Assembly (NCBI GenBank): GCA_050633205.1
Contig: JBOEGA010000131.1
Coordinates: 1 to 40,275, forward strand
Source: CBDHHC01 sp050633205
GTDB taxonomy: Bacteria; Pseudomonadota; Alphaproteobacteria; Rhizobiales; CBDHHC01
Direction: 5' to 3'
DNA: 40,275 bases
Made by a program: the position numbers and the translations under genes
The notes under the pieces: generated by a model
What the model saw: only the letters and a program-made list of their open reading frames with translations
Told to the model about the DNA's origin: nothing
Database searches by the model: none
Part shown: positions 1-8,936 of the stretch, piece by piece
How positions within the stretch are numbered: position 1 is the first letter of the stretch
Layout of the letters: each line of letters opens with the position of its first letter

Positions 1-1
1 G

Positions 2-907
2 GGTCCTTATGATGGTCTGGGTGCATTAGCAAGTACAAATTCGGTTCCTCACCTTATTAAAAGTCTGAATGACAAAGACCTGGACGTAAGAAGTTCAGCA
101 GCATTTACACTTGGAGATATCAAAGATAGCAGAGCCTTATCTCCCCTAATTGCAGCTCTTACTGACGATAACAAAGAAGTTAGGGCAAGTGCTGCACGTT
201 CCATTGGCAGACTTAAAGATAAACGGGCTATCATACCACTTGGCAAAGTTCTAACGGATAAGGATAAATATGTTCGCTTATCTGCAACTAGCTCTATAGG
301 TGAAATAGGAGGACAAAGGGCCGTACAACTTCTTATAGATCAACTTAACGACAAGGATCCTTATGTTCGGGGATCTGCTGTATTTTATTTAGGGCATCTT
401 AAGGATAACAGGGCAGTAGCTCCCCTTATTGCTATAATAAACGACGAGGATAAATCAATAAAAGAGCGAGTTATTTCCGCTTTGGGGAAACTTCAGGATA
501 AAAGGAGCATCAATGCTCTTATACAGGCTTTAAATAGTCCATATGTGCAAGTTAGAAAAGCGACAATATCTGCATTAAGCAAACTTCAAGGACTCAAAGT
601 TGCTAATGCAATTATTGGATCCTTGCAGGATCCAGATACGAGTATCAGAATTCATGCAGTTGGAACACTTGGGAAATTGAACAATGAAAAAGCCATTGAA
701 CCTCTGATTCAAAGGTTGATGGATGACAATGAAAAGAAATACGTTAAACGCTCGGTCGTAGAGACCCTAAAAAAGTTTAACACTCCCCGTGCAAAAGAGG
801 CACTTGAAAGCCCTCAAGCGAAAGAAGCTCTCAAAATCGATAAAGACAAGCGAAGTTTTTACTCTGAAATCCAACGATATATATTTACCTTCCTAAGTTG
901 GCAGTAA
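2..907 (+). CDS. HEAT/PBS-lyase repeat protein, 5' end missing
   Basis: The reading frame is open from the first full codon of the window to a TAA at 905-907, so the N-terminus lies outside and only about 301 residues are visible. The protein is built of roughly 31-residue repeats with a recurring pattern of the type L-x-D-x-R-A-(V/I)-x-P-L-I-x-x-L-x-D-x-(D/N)-x-x-V-R-x-x-A, the signature of HEAT/PBS-lyase-type helical repeats. These repeats form curved scaffolds that bind proteins; no catalytic residues can be seen. The last 35 or so residues are charged and leave the repeat pattern. A TTG codon at 482 is internal to the repeat array and is not a real start. The specific partner is unknown. 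No transmembrane segment is visible in the part present. Confidence 0.85.
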   Translation, partial: GPYDGLGALASTNSVPHLIKSLNDKDLDVRSSAAFTLGDIKDSRALSPLIAALTDDNKEVRASAARSIGRLKDKRAIIPLGKVLTDKDKYVRLSATSSIGEIGGQRAVQLLIDQLNDKDPYVRGSAVFYLGHLKDNRAVAPLIAIINDEDKSIKERVISALGKLQDKRSINALIQALNSPYVQVRKATISALSKLQGLKVANAIIGSLQDPDTSIRIHAVGTLGKLNNEKAIEPLIQRLMDDNEKKYVKRSVVETLKKFNTPRAKEALESPQAKEALKIDKDKRSFYSEIQRYIFTFLSWQ

Positions 908-1134
908 CTTTTTATATTTTTCCCTCCAACACTAACGCCATGCAGAAGAGATATCCATGTCTTCATAGGTTTATCACACCAGATTCCGAGAAAGCCAAAC
1001 AGTAGCTACCCAGACTTACCCTGTCCCGATACATATCGCATGATTAAAAATCAGTTAGAATTTTTTTCTCCCCCCTGTCCCACCTCATGTTATATAAAAG
1101 GACCTGCGGACCAAAAAGACGAAAGCCTGTGTAT

Positions 1135-1773
1135 ATGACCAGCTCCAGAATTTCGAAACTTCGAGAGAAGTCATTGAAAAATCAGAAAAAGCGTGATGCA
1201 AAGCGAGAGCAGATTGCGCAGACGACGCTGACGATCTGGTCCAGGCTGGGGTATTCGGAGACCAGTTTGCGGGATATTGCGGATGAATGCGGGATTGCTG
1301 TCAGTGTTTTGCTCTATTATTTTGAGGATAAGACTGATCTGATTTTATACAGCATTCAGCTTTATCAGAAGGAATTTGAGAGTTTTCTGGACCGATTACT
1401 TGATGAAACCGGGGATGCAAAAGAGGTCGGGAGTAATACGATCAGCAGGAGTGTGGAGTCGATCAAGAAGTATGGAGAGCGGCACCGGCTTTCTTTTGAT
1501 ATTCGCGCCCAGGCATTGTTTGATCCGCATTTCAAGGAGCTTGCTGACGACATGGAGAAGGCGCAGCTTAACCTGACGACGCGGTTTCTCAAGCGTGTCG
1601 GGCTTACGAATATTGATCCGTTTGATTATTTTCTCAATGTCGATAACCGTTTTCGTTATTTTTTGCAGAAACATCTCGCTGGTGATAAAAATGCAGCAGA
1701 TGATCTGGGTACCTCCCTGGTAAAGCTGTTTGATGATTACAGATATCTCAATGATAACAAGCCACGAGATTAA
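1135..1773 (+). CDS. TetR/AcrR-family transcriptional regulator
   Basis: This is a 212-residue protein with an N-terminal TetR helix-turn-helix: helix 1 around 'REQIAQTTLTIWSRLGYSETS', the recognition turn 'LRDIADECGIAVSVLLYYF', then 'EDKTDLILYSI'. This is the classical arrangement Y-F-x-x-K-x-x-L. The remaining 140 residues would be the helical ligand-binding and dimer domain, with no recognisable ligand. The ATG at 1135 was preferred over the upstream ATG at 1087 (16 residues longer) because it puts the HTH at the usual distance from the N-terminus. Neither start has a strong Shine-Dalgarno sequence, so the start is uncertain. Base composition looks somewhat richer in G+C than the HEAT gene next to it. 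The next gene downstream is a secreted lipase, a possible but unproven target. Confidence 0.85.
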   Translation: MTSSRISKLREKSLKNQKKRDAKREQIAQTTLTIWSRLGYSETSLRDIADECGIAVSVLLYYFEDKTDLILYSIQLYQKEFESFLDRLLDETGDAKEVGSNTISRSVESIKKYGERHRLSFDIRAQALFDPHFKELADDMEKAQLNLTTRFLKRVGLTNIDPFDYFLNVDNRFRYFLQKHLAGDKNAADDLGTSLVKLFDDYRYLNDNKPRD

Positions 1774-1957
1774 TAGTAAAGTCATATGCAATTAATTTGA
1801 ACTTCTTCAGAATATCTTACTTCCCCCCTGTTTTCCCGGCCTTACACTGCTTCAGCAAGACTTTACATAGCGGACCCGCCACCGTGGCGTGCGGGGGGCT
1901 CCGTTTGTATAATTGTGTATACGGATAATTCTTCTCTATAAATAAGAATATTTTTTC

Positions 1958-1975
1958 GAACATTTGTTCAGAACA
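1958..1975. promoter_or_regulatory. Overlapping inverted repeats before the lipase gene
   Basis: Three alternating half-sites occur here: GAACA, a 2-nt gap, TGTTC, a 1-nt gap, GAACA. The first pair gives GAAC-N4-GTTC, and the second pair is a palindrome of 5-bp arms around a single base. The element lies 22-39 bases upstream of the lipase ATG, overlapping where a transcript leader would be, so it is placed like an operator. GAAC-N4-GTTC resembles the Gram-positive LexA box, but the alphaproteobacterial LexA box is GTTC-N7-GTTC, which this is not. The binding protein is unknown; the TetR gene upstream is one candidate. Confidence 0.35.
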
Positions 1976-1996
1976 TGTACACAAGGGAGAATTCAG

Positions 1997-3415
1997 ATGG
2001 CTATTTTTGATTATAGAGGAGGTGATGGCCGTGAGGTTATTGCCGAAGCCTACCACCTTGCTGCCTATTCCAGTGTTGCTCCTCTGGAGAACAGTTTTGC
2101 CGAAACATTTGTTGATCTCATTCTTCATGATCCATCGCCTGAAGCTTCTCAGCTTCCTGAAGGGTGGCGCGAACTTACCCCTGAAGATCTTGGTCTCAGT
2201 CCTGATACTATCAGCGATGGCGGTTTTTTTGGCTTTGGAAATACTCCCTATTTTACAGATGATGGTACTCTGGTTGATGGTGAAGCCAAGGTGCTGGCAA
2301 AGACTGACGCTAATGGAAATGTTACAAAAGTAGCTATCAGTTTTGCAGCAACTAACAGCATAGGAAGTGTTTTGGATTTTCCTGCACTGTCTGATCTGTC
2401 TTATGACGACAGCTTTGATTATCTATTTGAGGCTGTAAAAGATTATACGGTTGATAATGGTCTAGATGGCAGTGATGTTCTGATTACCGGGTATAGCCTT
2501 GGTGGTGGAGCTACGAACCTTGCAGCGCTGGACAAGGAAACGCGGCTGGATGGTTTTTACTCGGATTCTGACTATATAGGATTTGCTTCTCCGGCAATTG
2601 CGGAAGGAGATAATGTTTTTAATTTTGGTTTTGAGAATGATGTTGTCTACCGTGTTGGTGGCAATGACTTTGAAAATCCGCCTTCTCTGGCAGAAGTCCT
2701 GCTTAGTACCAATCAGGATATTGAGTCGGAATCCTCACTGGATAACCTGGTGCTCTTCAATGATTCCTATGCCAATCCACTCTTTCCATTTGGTCCTTTT
2801 GGTTTACTTAACCTCACTGGCTGGTTAGCCCATGTTGATGGTGCAGTTGCCGGGCCAAGACTGTTTGATACCATTGCGTCCTCGTATTTCTATGAAGAGA
2901 TGGAGCGGGACAGCACTATTGTTGTTTCCAACCTTTCAGACCTGACGCGGGGGTTCACCTGGGTTGAACCAGTTAATCGCTCGACGGGCAATCACAATAA
3001 TGAGGATGCGTTTATACTGGGAAGCAAAGATGCTGACCTGTTGCGCGGTGATAATGGTGATGATCATATCGATGGTTTCGATGGTAACGATACGATCAAT
3101 GGACGCGGAGGTGATGATGTTATTTTTGGTGCCGGTGGCAATGATAAACTGACTGGCGGTTATGGAAGCGACACCTTTGTTTTTACGGAAGGTTTTGGTG
3201 ATGATACTATAACTGACTTTAATACGTCAGAAGATATCATTCAGATTGATAGTGATATATTTAGCGATTTCAATGATCTGATGGCCAATGCAGAAGATAC
3301 AGGCGGCTGGTTCTGGTGGGATGATGAAGTTACAATCACCGCCGGCAATAACAGTATTACACTGGATGATATAGAGCTTGGCGATCTGAGTGCGAGTAAC
3401 TTTATGTTTGTGTAG
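1997..3415 (+). CDS. Family I.3 RTX lipase, type I secreted
   Basis: This is a 472-residue secreted triacylglycerol lipase or esterase. The N-terminus (MAIFDY...) and the overall plan match Pseudomonas family I.3 lipases and polyurethanases. The nucleophile is Ser167 in GYSLGG. By pattern comparison the acid is Asp215 in FENDVVYR and the base His279 in LAHVDG; the Ser-Asp spacing of 48 is the same as in the Pseudomonas enzyme. Residues about 345-405 hold five RTX nonapeptide repeats (GGxGxD type) that bind calcium. The protein ends in a short hydrophobic tail, ...NFMFV, as expected for an uncleaved C-terminal type I secretion signal; there is no N-terminal signal peptide. The ATG at 1997 was chosen because AAGGGAGA sits just upstream; the frame is also open from a TTG at 1964. 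No type I transporter genes are in the window, so export must rely on genes elsewhere. Confidence 0.93.
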   Translation: MAIFDYRGGDGREVIAEAYHLAAYSSVAPLENSFAETFVDLILHDPSPEASQLPEGWRELTPEDLGLSPDTISDGGFFGFGNTPYFTDDGTLVDGEAKVLAKTDANGNVTKVAISFAATNSIGSVLDFPALSDLSYDDSFDYLFEAVKDYTVDNGLDGSDVLITGYSLGGGATNLAALDKETRLDGFYSDSDYIGFASPAIAEGDNVFNFGFENDVVYRVGGNDFENPPSLAEVLLSTNQDIESESSLDNLVLFNDSYANPLFPFGPFGLLNLTGWLAHVDGAVAGPRLFDTIASSYFYEEMERDSTIVVSNLSDLTRGFTWVEPVNRSTGNHNNEDAFILGSKDADLLRGDNGDDHIDGFDGNDTINGRGGDDVIFGAGGNDKLTGGYGSDTFVFTEGFGDDTITDFNTSEDIIQIDSDIFSDFNDLMANAEDTGGWFWWDDEVTITAGNNSITLDDIELGDLSASNFMFV

Positions 3416-3424
3416 AGGTAGTTG

Positions 3425-3744
3425 TTTGATCTCACGCCAAATTCGCTCCGCTCATGGCTCCGATGGGGCGGCGCAAAGCGCCGGGCGTCTGCTTAGACGC
3501 CTGGCTGTGCTCACAGAAAGGATCAGGTATTTGCTGGTTATTTGATCTCACGCCAAATTCGCTCCGCTCATGGCTCCGATGGGGCGGCGCAAAGCGCCGG
3601 GTGTCTGCTTAGACGCCTGGCTGTGCTCACTGAAAGGATCAGGTATTTGCTGGTTATTTGATCTCACGCCAAATTTGCTCCGCTCATGGCTCCGATGGGG
3701 CGGCGCAAAGCGCCGGGCGTCTGCCTAGACGCCTGGCTGTGCTA
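3425..3744. repeat. Three tandem copies of a 116-bp hairpin-rich repeat
   Basis: Unit starts are at 3425, 3541 and 3657, giving an exact period of 116 bp; the third copy stops after about 88 bp. The copies differ by only a few substitutions. Each carries two adjacent hairpins: CGGCGC-AAA-GCGCCG, and GGCGTCT-loop-AGACGCC with a 4-nt loop. In copy 2 one stem base changes C to T, leaving a G-U pair in RNA. In copy 3 the loop changes from GCTT to GCCT. The array fills the gap between the stop codons of the convergent lipase and chemoreceptor genes. It could act as a bidirectional transcription block or 3'-end stabiliser, although no U-tract follows the stems. No open reading frame of note lies in it. 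Confidence 0.9.
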
Positions 3745-3750
3745 TGTGTG

Positions 3751-6579
3751 TTAGCCTGCAGCTCGTTTTGAGCTGACAAGGTGGATTGAAGAAGATGATC
3801 CGGCCTGCCTGCTATCACTGAGAATTTTGAAGAAGCTTAACTGGTCCCGCAACACGACTGCCTGATCACTCAGTGTTTTGGCTGCATCCGCATTTTCTCC
3901 AACAAGTGCGGAGTTCTGGACTGTTACATTCTCCATATTGTTAACAGTATCATTTATCTGCTCAATTCCCGTTGACTGCTCTGACGAGGCGCTGGCAATT
4001 TCTGCGATAATATCTGTAACGCTTTTAACAGATTCGAGAATTTCAGACAGGCTTTCTCCTGTACGGTTAACCAGGGTTACGCCACTTTTCACCTGATCAG
4101 TACTATCCATGATCAGAGTTTTAATGTCCTTGGCAGCCGCAGATGCGCGTTGTGCCAGCTTTCTGACTTCGGCTGCAACGACTGCGAAGCCACGACCGGC
4201 ATCACCGGCCCTTGCTGCTTCAACTGCCGCGTTAAGTGCCAGAAGGTTTGTCTGGAAGGCAATTTCATCAATTACGCCGATGATATCCGAAATTTTATTG
4301 GAGGATTCGTCTATCTGTCCCATGGCCTTAACAGCTTCACTGATGACTTCACCACCCTGGCCAGCTGAATCGCGGGCCTTGACAGACAGGCCATTGGCCT
4401 GCTGGGCGTTATCAGCATTGTTCCTGACGGTAGATGCCATTTCCTCCATTGATGCTGCTGTTTCCTCAAGGGCTGCAGCCTGCTGCTCAGTACGCTCAGA
4501 CAAATCAGAGGTGCCGTTGGAAATATTGGATGCAGCAGCACTCACCTCTTCCGAAACCTTCAGAGACTCTGAGATTGCCTGCCCAAAGCTATTGAGCATT
4601 TTGTTAATATCCTGGCGGACAGCTTCAAAATCACCTGATAACTCCTGCTCTATTCTTCGGGTCAGGTCACCTTCTGCCATAACCTTAAGAATGGACGTTA
4701 TTTCATTGATAGCAGTTTTTCTGCCGGTTATATCTGTTGCGAATTTTACTACCTTGAAAGGTTTGCCGTTCATATCGAGTATTGGATTATAGGAGGCCTG
4801 TATCCAGATTTCTTTCCCCCCCTTACCAAATCGTTTAAACTCATCTGTAACAAACTCACCGCGTCTCAGTTTTTCCCAGAAAGATTTATACTCACTGGAT
4901 GCACCATATGAAGGTTCAACAAACATGGAATGATGCTTACCCTGAATTTCTTCCAGGTCATAACCCAGAGCGCCACAGAAGTTTTCATTGGCATCAATGA
5001 TGGTTCCATCGAGATTAAAGGAGATTACAGCCTGAGCTTTACCAATCGCTTCAATCTGCCCTGCAGCATCTGCAGATGTCAGTTTCTGCTCTGTGATGTC
5101 TGTAGCAAATTTTACAACCTTAAAGGGTTTACCGCTCATATCCATAATTGGATTATAGGAGGCCTGTATCCAGACTTCTCTGCCATTGCGATCTATACGC
5201 TTAAATTCGCCACTGGCAAATTCTCCTTTACCAAGCTGTTCCCAGAACTGCTTATACTCTCTTGAGTTAGCATAATGCCCTTCCACAAAGAGAGAATGGT
5301 GCTTGCCCTGAATATCCTTAAGATCATAACCCATGGCACCGCAAAAATTCTCGTTAGCATCAATGATCGTGCCATCAAGGTTAAAGGATATTACGGCCTG
5401 CGCCTTACCAATGGCAGCAATCTGCCCGGCTGCATCCGCGGCAGAAAGTTTTTGCTGGGTAATATCAGATGCATATTTTACAATTTTAAATGGCTTGCCG
5501 TTAATGTCAAAAATCGGATTATAGGAAGCCTGTATCCAAACTTCTTTTCCTCCATTGCCGACCCGTTGAAATTCACCACTGAAGAATTCACCTCTGCCAA
5601 GTTTTTCCCAGAATTGTTTATATTCAGCAGAATTAGCAAATGCCGGTTCTGCAAACATTGAATGGTGTTTCCCCTGAATCTGCTTAAGATCATATCCCAT
5701 TGCGCTACAGAAATTCTCATTGGCATCAATGATCGTGCCATCGAGATTAAAAGATATAACTGCCTGGGATTTACCGATTGCTTCAATCTGGCCAGCAGCA
5801 TCAACCGCTGCCAGCTTTTGTGCTGTAATATCAGAGGCGAATTTTACGACCTTGAAAGTCTTACCTTTCAAATCAAAGATCGGATTGTAAGAAGCCTGTA
5901 TCCAGACTTCTTCACCATTGCTCCCTATTCGTTTAAATTCACCACTTATGAATTCACCACTTGCCAGTTTTCTCCAGAAGCTTCTGTATTCATCAGAGTT
6001 TTTATATTCCTCTTCCACAAACATGGAGTGATGCCTGCCCTGAATATCCGATAGAGAATATCCCATTGCATTGCAAAAGTTATCATTTGCTTCCAGGATT
6101 GTGCCATCCGGCTTGAAATGAATAACAGCCTGAGATTTGTTTATCGCATCAATCTGGGCGGCATGATCAAGAGATTCAGCACTTAACCATTCAACAACGG
6201 TTCCGATACGCTGCCCTTTTTTATCGTGAAGCGGGCTGGCCAGAAGAGAAAACACACGATCACCAAGCTGTATGCTTGTTTTAAAGCCACTTTGTAAATT
6301 TGCGACAAGGTTCTGTTGATGAGAGGGATTTTTATGAAAGGCATCAATATTCTGACCAATAAGACCTTCAGTTGTGAAAGAAGGCAGGTCTTTTTTTATT
6401 TCGTTTTCAGCATCTTTCAGGAAACCGATGAGAGAATCATTGAGGTAGCATATATTGTTACCTGCATCAGCGATCATGACATTTGCATCAAGCAGATTCA
6501 TCGCTTCTATTTGCCGGGTTATGTTCTTCTTTGAGGTGGCTGTACCATGGCCAATCCCACCCTCAAACAGATTTATCAT
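3751..6579 (-). CDS. Soluble methyl-accepting chemotaxis protein with tandem PAS domains
   Basis: This is a 942-residue chemoreceptor without transmembrane helices, so it probably senses in the cytoplasm. An N-terminal divergent PAS (about 22-135) is followed by four very similar PAS copies (about 140-625) with a 122-residue period. Each copy carries the pattern NFCxAxGY..IQGxHHSMF..FWxxLxxGEF..VWIQASYNPI..DIT. Next come a short HAMP-like linker (about 635-690) and a long methyl-accepting signalling coiled coil. The hairpin tip around IDEIAFQTNLLALNAAVEAARAG is the site that contacts CheA and CheW. The ligand or cofactor of the PAS domains cannot be read from the sequence. The start ATG has AAGGA upstream. 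cheY and cheZ lie about 4 kb away on the same strand. The array of near-identical PAS copies suggests recent internal duplication. Confidence 0.95.
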   Translation of the reverse strand: MINLFEGGIGHGTATSKKNITRQIEAMNLLDANVMIADAGNNICYLNDSLIGFLKDAENEIKKDLPSFTTEGLIGQNIDAFHKNPSHQQNLVANLQSGFKTSIQLGDRVFSLLASPLHDKKGQRIGTVVEWLSAESLDHAAQIDAINKSQAVIHFKPDGTILEANDNFCNAMGYSLSDIQGRHHSMFVEEEYKNSDEYRSFWRKLASGEFISGEFKRIGSNGEEVWIQASYNPIFDLKGKTFKVVKFASDITAQKLAAVDAAGQIEAIGKSQAVISFNLDGTIIDANENFCSAMGYDLKQIQGKHHSMFAEPAFANSAEYKQFWEKLGRGEFFSGEFQRVGNGGKEVWIQASYNPIFDINGKPFKIVKYASDITQQKLSAADAAGQIAAIGKAQAVISFNLDGTIIDANENFCGAMGYDLKDIQGKHHSLFVEGHYANSREYKQFWEQLGKGEFASGEFKRIDRNGREVWIQASYNPIMDMSGKPFKVVKFATDITEQKLTSADAAGQIEAIGKAQAVISFNLDGTIIDANENFCGALGYDLEEIQGKHHSMFVEPSYGASSEYKSFWEKLRRGEFVTDEFKRFGKGGKEIWIQASYNPILDMNGKPFKVVKFATDITGRKTAINEITSILKVMAEGDLTRRIEQELSGDFEAVRQDINKMLNSFGQAISESLKVSEEVSAAASNISNGTSDLSERTEQQAAALEETAASMEEMASTVRNNADNAQQANGLSVKARDSAGQGGEVISEAVKAMGQIDESSNKISDIIGVIDEIAFQTNLLALNAAVEAARAGDAGRGFAVVAAEVRKLAQRASAAAKDIKTLIMDSTDQVKSGVTLVNRTGESLSEILESVKSVTDIIAEIASASSEQSTGIEQINDTVNNMENVTVQNSALVGENADAAKTLSDQAVVLRDQLSFFKILSDSRQAGSSSSIHLVSSKRAAG

Positions 6580-7057
6580 AGCTATATTCCTTGTTACGCA
6601 TACTGTGAGCCGAGCTCAATACTTACAGGCCCCCACCTGTTTTTACGCGAGCACAGCTATTTTGATTCTTTAATGCTTGAAATATCTGAACTTGCGGCTG
6701 AGGGTACTATGTCAAATCTACCTTAAAATCAGACTAATCATCGTGTATTTCATCAGAAAACGCCTATTTGTTTAAAATATTCAATCTAATAAAAACAATA
6801 TTTACAAATTAACCTGAGGGTAACACCTGAATACTAACAGTATTTATATGAATTAATACCAGTGGATATATTGAATTATGTGAATTTATTTATCTCCTAC
6901 TGTTGGAGATGCGGTTATTATGAAGTATATTCCATTTAAATTTATGTATTCATGTGAATCACTTATTCCTGTTCTTTACGCCAAGAGCGTTGTCGCAATT
7001 GATGAAAGCAACACTTCTCTACACTTCAGAACAGGAATTCAGGGGCTTTGAAGTTTT
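6580..7057. other. 478-bp gap between divergent chemoreceptor and EAL genes
   Basis: This AT-rich non-coding stretch separates two divergently transcribed genes and should hold both promoters. No convincing open reading frame or RNA gene was seen. A small inverted repeat, ATCTCC-N8-GGAGAT, lies near 6891-6912 and could be a leader hairpin or operator. Promoter boxes could not be assigned with confidence. Confidence 0.6.
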
Positions 7058-8911
7058 ATGGTAAAGCGCATTGGGACAATTGGAGGGCGCAATCAGCCGA
7101 CAAGGGATGAGCGCACGCTCACCAAGGACGGGCTGGTTCTTGGTGCAATTGCTCTCGTCTCCGTGGCCTTTGGTGTTGGGCTCTATGAGCAGATGGGGCT
7201 TAACATTGTTCTTGCTGTTACCCTTGCTGCTGCTGGTTTCTTCGTCCTTTTTTCCCTGCATTATATTATTGTACAACTTTCTTCTTCAGAAAGCATGGCC
7301 CCGAGAATTTCTTCGCTGGAGCGTGTTGTCGCCAGACTGGCCCGTGACATGTCTCAGGTTGAGGATATGTCAAAGGAAATTGCTGAATTCAGAAGCACCT
7401 GTGAGCGCATTGATCAGGCTCATTCCCAGTTAGAACTCGGTGGTTTTGGAGAAAGCGTTCAGGTCCGTGAAGAGGCTATGCAGAAACTCTCTTCAGATGT
7501 ACGGAGACTTGACGGGCAGATAAGGTCGTTACGTAACTATTTTGATCTCAGTAACCAGGAGAATAAAGATCGCCTTAAATCTGAATTAAGGGCAATTGAG
7601 ACCCATGTAAAAAATGTTTCAGAAAGTGTCAGGCTTCAGGCGCCGGATAAATTTAAAGATTTCTCCCTTGGTCTCCCCCCCTCAATGCCATCTGAGCAGG
7701 GGTATCAAAATCACTCTCCAACCCAAAACCAGCCGCCCGGAAGCTCTTTTGATCATATTCCCATGCCGCTTTTTGAAAGCTCAATCATAAACCGACAAAA
7801 TGTTGAAGAGCAACCTGATGACAGTCTGCCAGGTAATTTTATGAATTCTCTCCCTTCTCAGGGAATTAATGAAGAATCAGAGTTTGAATTTAAACCGTTA
7901 GCGCCAGAGCCTGCCAGTACGCAACAGCGGAACTTTGATTTACAGGATGACTTTCAGTTTACTCCTCAACCGTTACCGGGTTTTGGGATGAACCAGGGAG
8001 GTGGTTTTGCCCACAGTGGCCATGAAAGTACTCCAAACCAAAATCAGCCGATGAATACTGCAAACAGCTACCTGCCTGCAGCGCAGCCTCAAACTGCGCC
8101 GCAACCTTTTTTTAAAGAGCAGAGTAAACCAAAAGATGATCACCGGCTTCTGGAGGCTATTCGTCAGGCAATTGGAGCCAACAGAATGGAATTGTTTCTG
8201 CAGCCAATTGTTTCACTGCCCGAACGTAATGTTGCTTTTTATGAGGCACTAACACGCTTAAAGGATGAAGCAGGCGAACTGATATACCCTAATCAGTATC
8301 TGGATATTGCACGACGTCAGGGCATTATGCCTGTTATTGATAATGTTATGCTGTTCAGATCTATTCAGGTGATCAGGAAGCTTCTGGAACGCGGGAGTGC
8401 CCGTGGACTATTCTGCAATCTATCAGCAAGCTCACTTATGGATCTCGAATTTTTTCCTGAATTTCTAGGGTTTATGGAGAAAAATAAAGATCTTGCAGGC
8501 AGTTTGTTTTTTGATATCAATCAGGATTTTTATGAGAAAGCCAATAAGCAGGACCTTGATAAACTAACTGCACTGGCTCAACTGGGTTACCGGATCTCCA
8601 TGGATAATGTAACCCGTCTTGATCTCGATTACGGTCAACTGCAGAGAAACGGTGTGCGTTTTATGAAAGTTGATGCTCATATCCTGCTTAATGGAATGGA
8701 GCAGGCAGGCGCAAGAATTCATATTGCGGACATGCAGACCTATCTTAAACGCTATAGCATTGAGCTTATTGCCAGCAAGATTGAAACAGAATCTGTTCTG
8801 ACACAGCTTCTTGCATATAACCTTCAATTCGGGCAAGGTTTCCTATTCTCTGATCCAAGGCCTGTGAGACCTGAAATTTTCAAAAAAGGGTCATCTCAGC
8901 GGGCTGCATAA
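7058..8911 (+). CDS. tipF: TipF-like membrane protein with degenerate EAL domain
   Basis: This is a 617-residue protein with two transmembrane helices (about 23-45 and 49-74), a coiled coil (about 80-200), a long Pro/Gln-rich low-complexity linker (about 205-360) and a C-terminal EAL domain (about 368-605). The order TM-TM-coiled coil-EAL is that of Caulobacter TipF, a cyclic-di-GMP receptor that helps position and assemble the flagellum. The EAL motif itself is kept (Glu396), as are NLS, KVD and QGFLF. The catalytic segments are altered: the usual ELTE is FDINQ, and DDFG is DNVT. The protein therefore more likely binds cyclic-di-GMP than cleaves it. It is longer than Caulobacter TipF because of the linker. 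The chemotaxis neighbours fit a flagellar role. The gene name is an assignment by architecture, not by alignment. Confidence 0.8.
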   Translation: MVKRIGTIGGRNQPTRDERTLTKDGLVLGAIALVSVAFGVGLYEQMGLNIVLAVTLAAAGFFVLFSLHYIIVQLSSSESMAPRISSLERVVARLARDMSQVEDMSKEIAEFRSTCERIDQAHSQLELGGFGESVQVREEAMQKLSSDVRRLDGQIRSLRNYFDLSNQENKDRLKSELRAIETHVKNVSESVRLQAPDKFKDFSLGLPPSMPSEQGYQNHSPTQNQPPGSSFDHIPMPLFESSIINRQNVEEQPDDSLPGNFMNSLPSQGINEESEFEFKPLAPEPASTQQRNFDLQDDFQFTPQPLPGFGMNQGGGFAHSGHESTPNQNQPMNTANSYLPAAQPQTAPQPFFKEQSKPKDDHRLLEAIRQAIGANRMELFLQPIVSLPERNVAFYEALTRLKDEAGELIYPNQYLDIARRQGIMPVIDNVMLFRSIQVIRKLLERGSARGLFCNLSASSLMDLEFFPEFLGFMEKNKDLAGSLFFDINQDFYEKANKQDLDKLTALAQLGYRISMDNVTRLDLDYGQLQRNGVRFMKVDAHILLNGMEQAGARIHIADMQTYLKRYSIELIASKIETESVLTQLLAYNLQFGQGFLFSDPRPVRPEIFKKGSSQRAA

Positions 8912-8936
8912 CGCTACAACTGATGGCCATTCAGAT

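Noticed and set aside
482..907. Separate 141-codon gene starting with TTG at 482
   Set aside because: The same frame is open to the left window edge and the TTG is inside a HEAT repeat, so it is the end of one longer gene.
3425..3744. 116-bp repeat considered as a CRISPR array
   Set aside because: The copies are contiguous and identical along the whole unit, with no variable spacers and no cas genes nearby.
4109..4792. 227-codon plus-strand open frame inside the chemoreceptor gene
   Set aside because: It is the complement of the conserved signalling domain; its Ala/Ser-rich translation is a by-product of that coding sequence.
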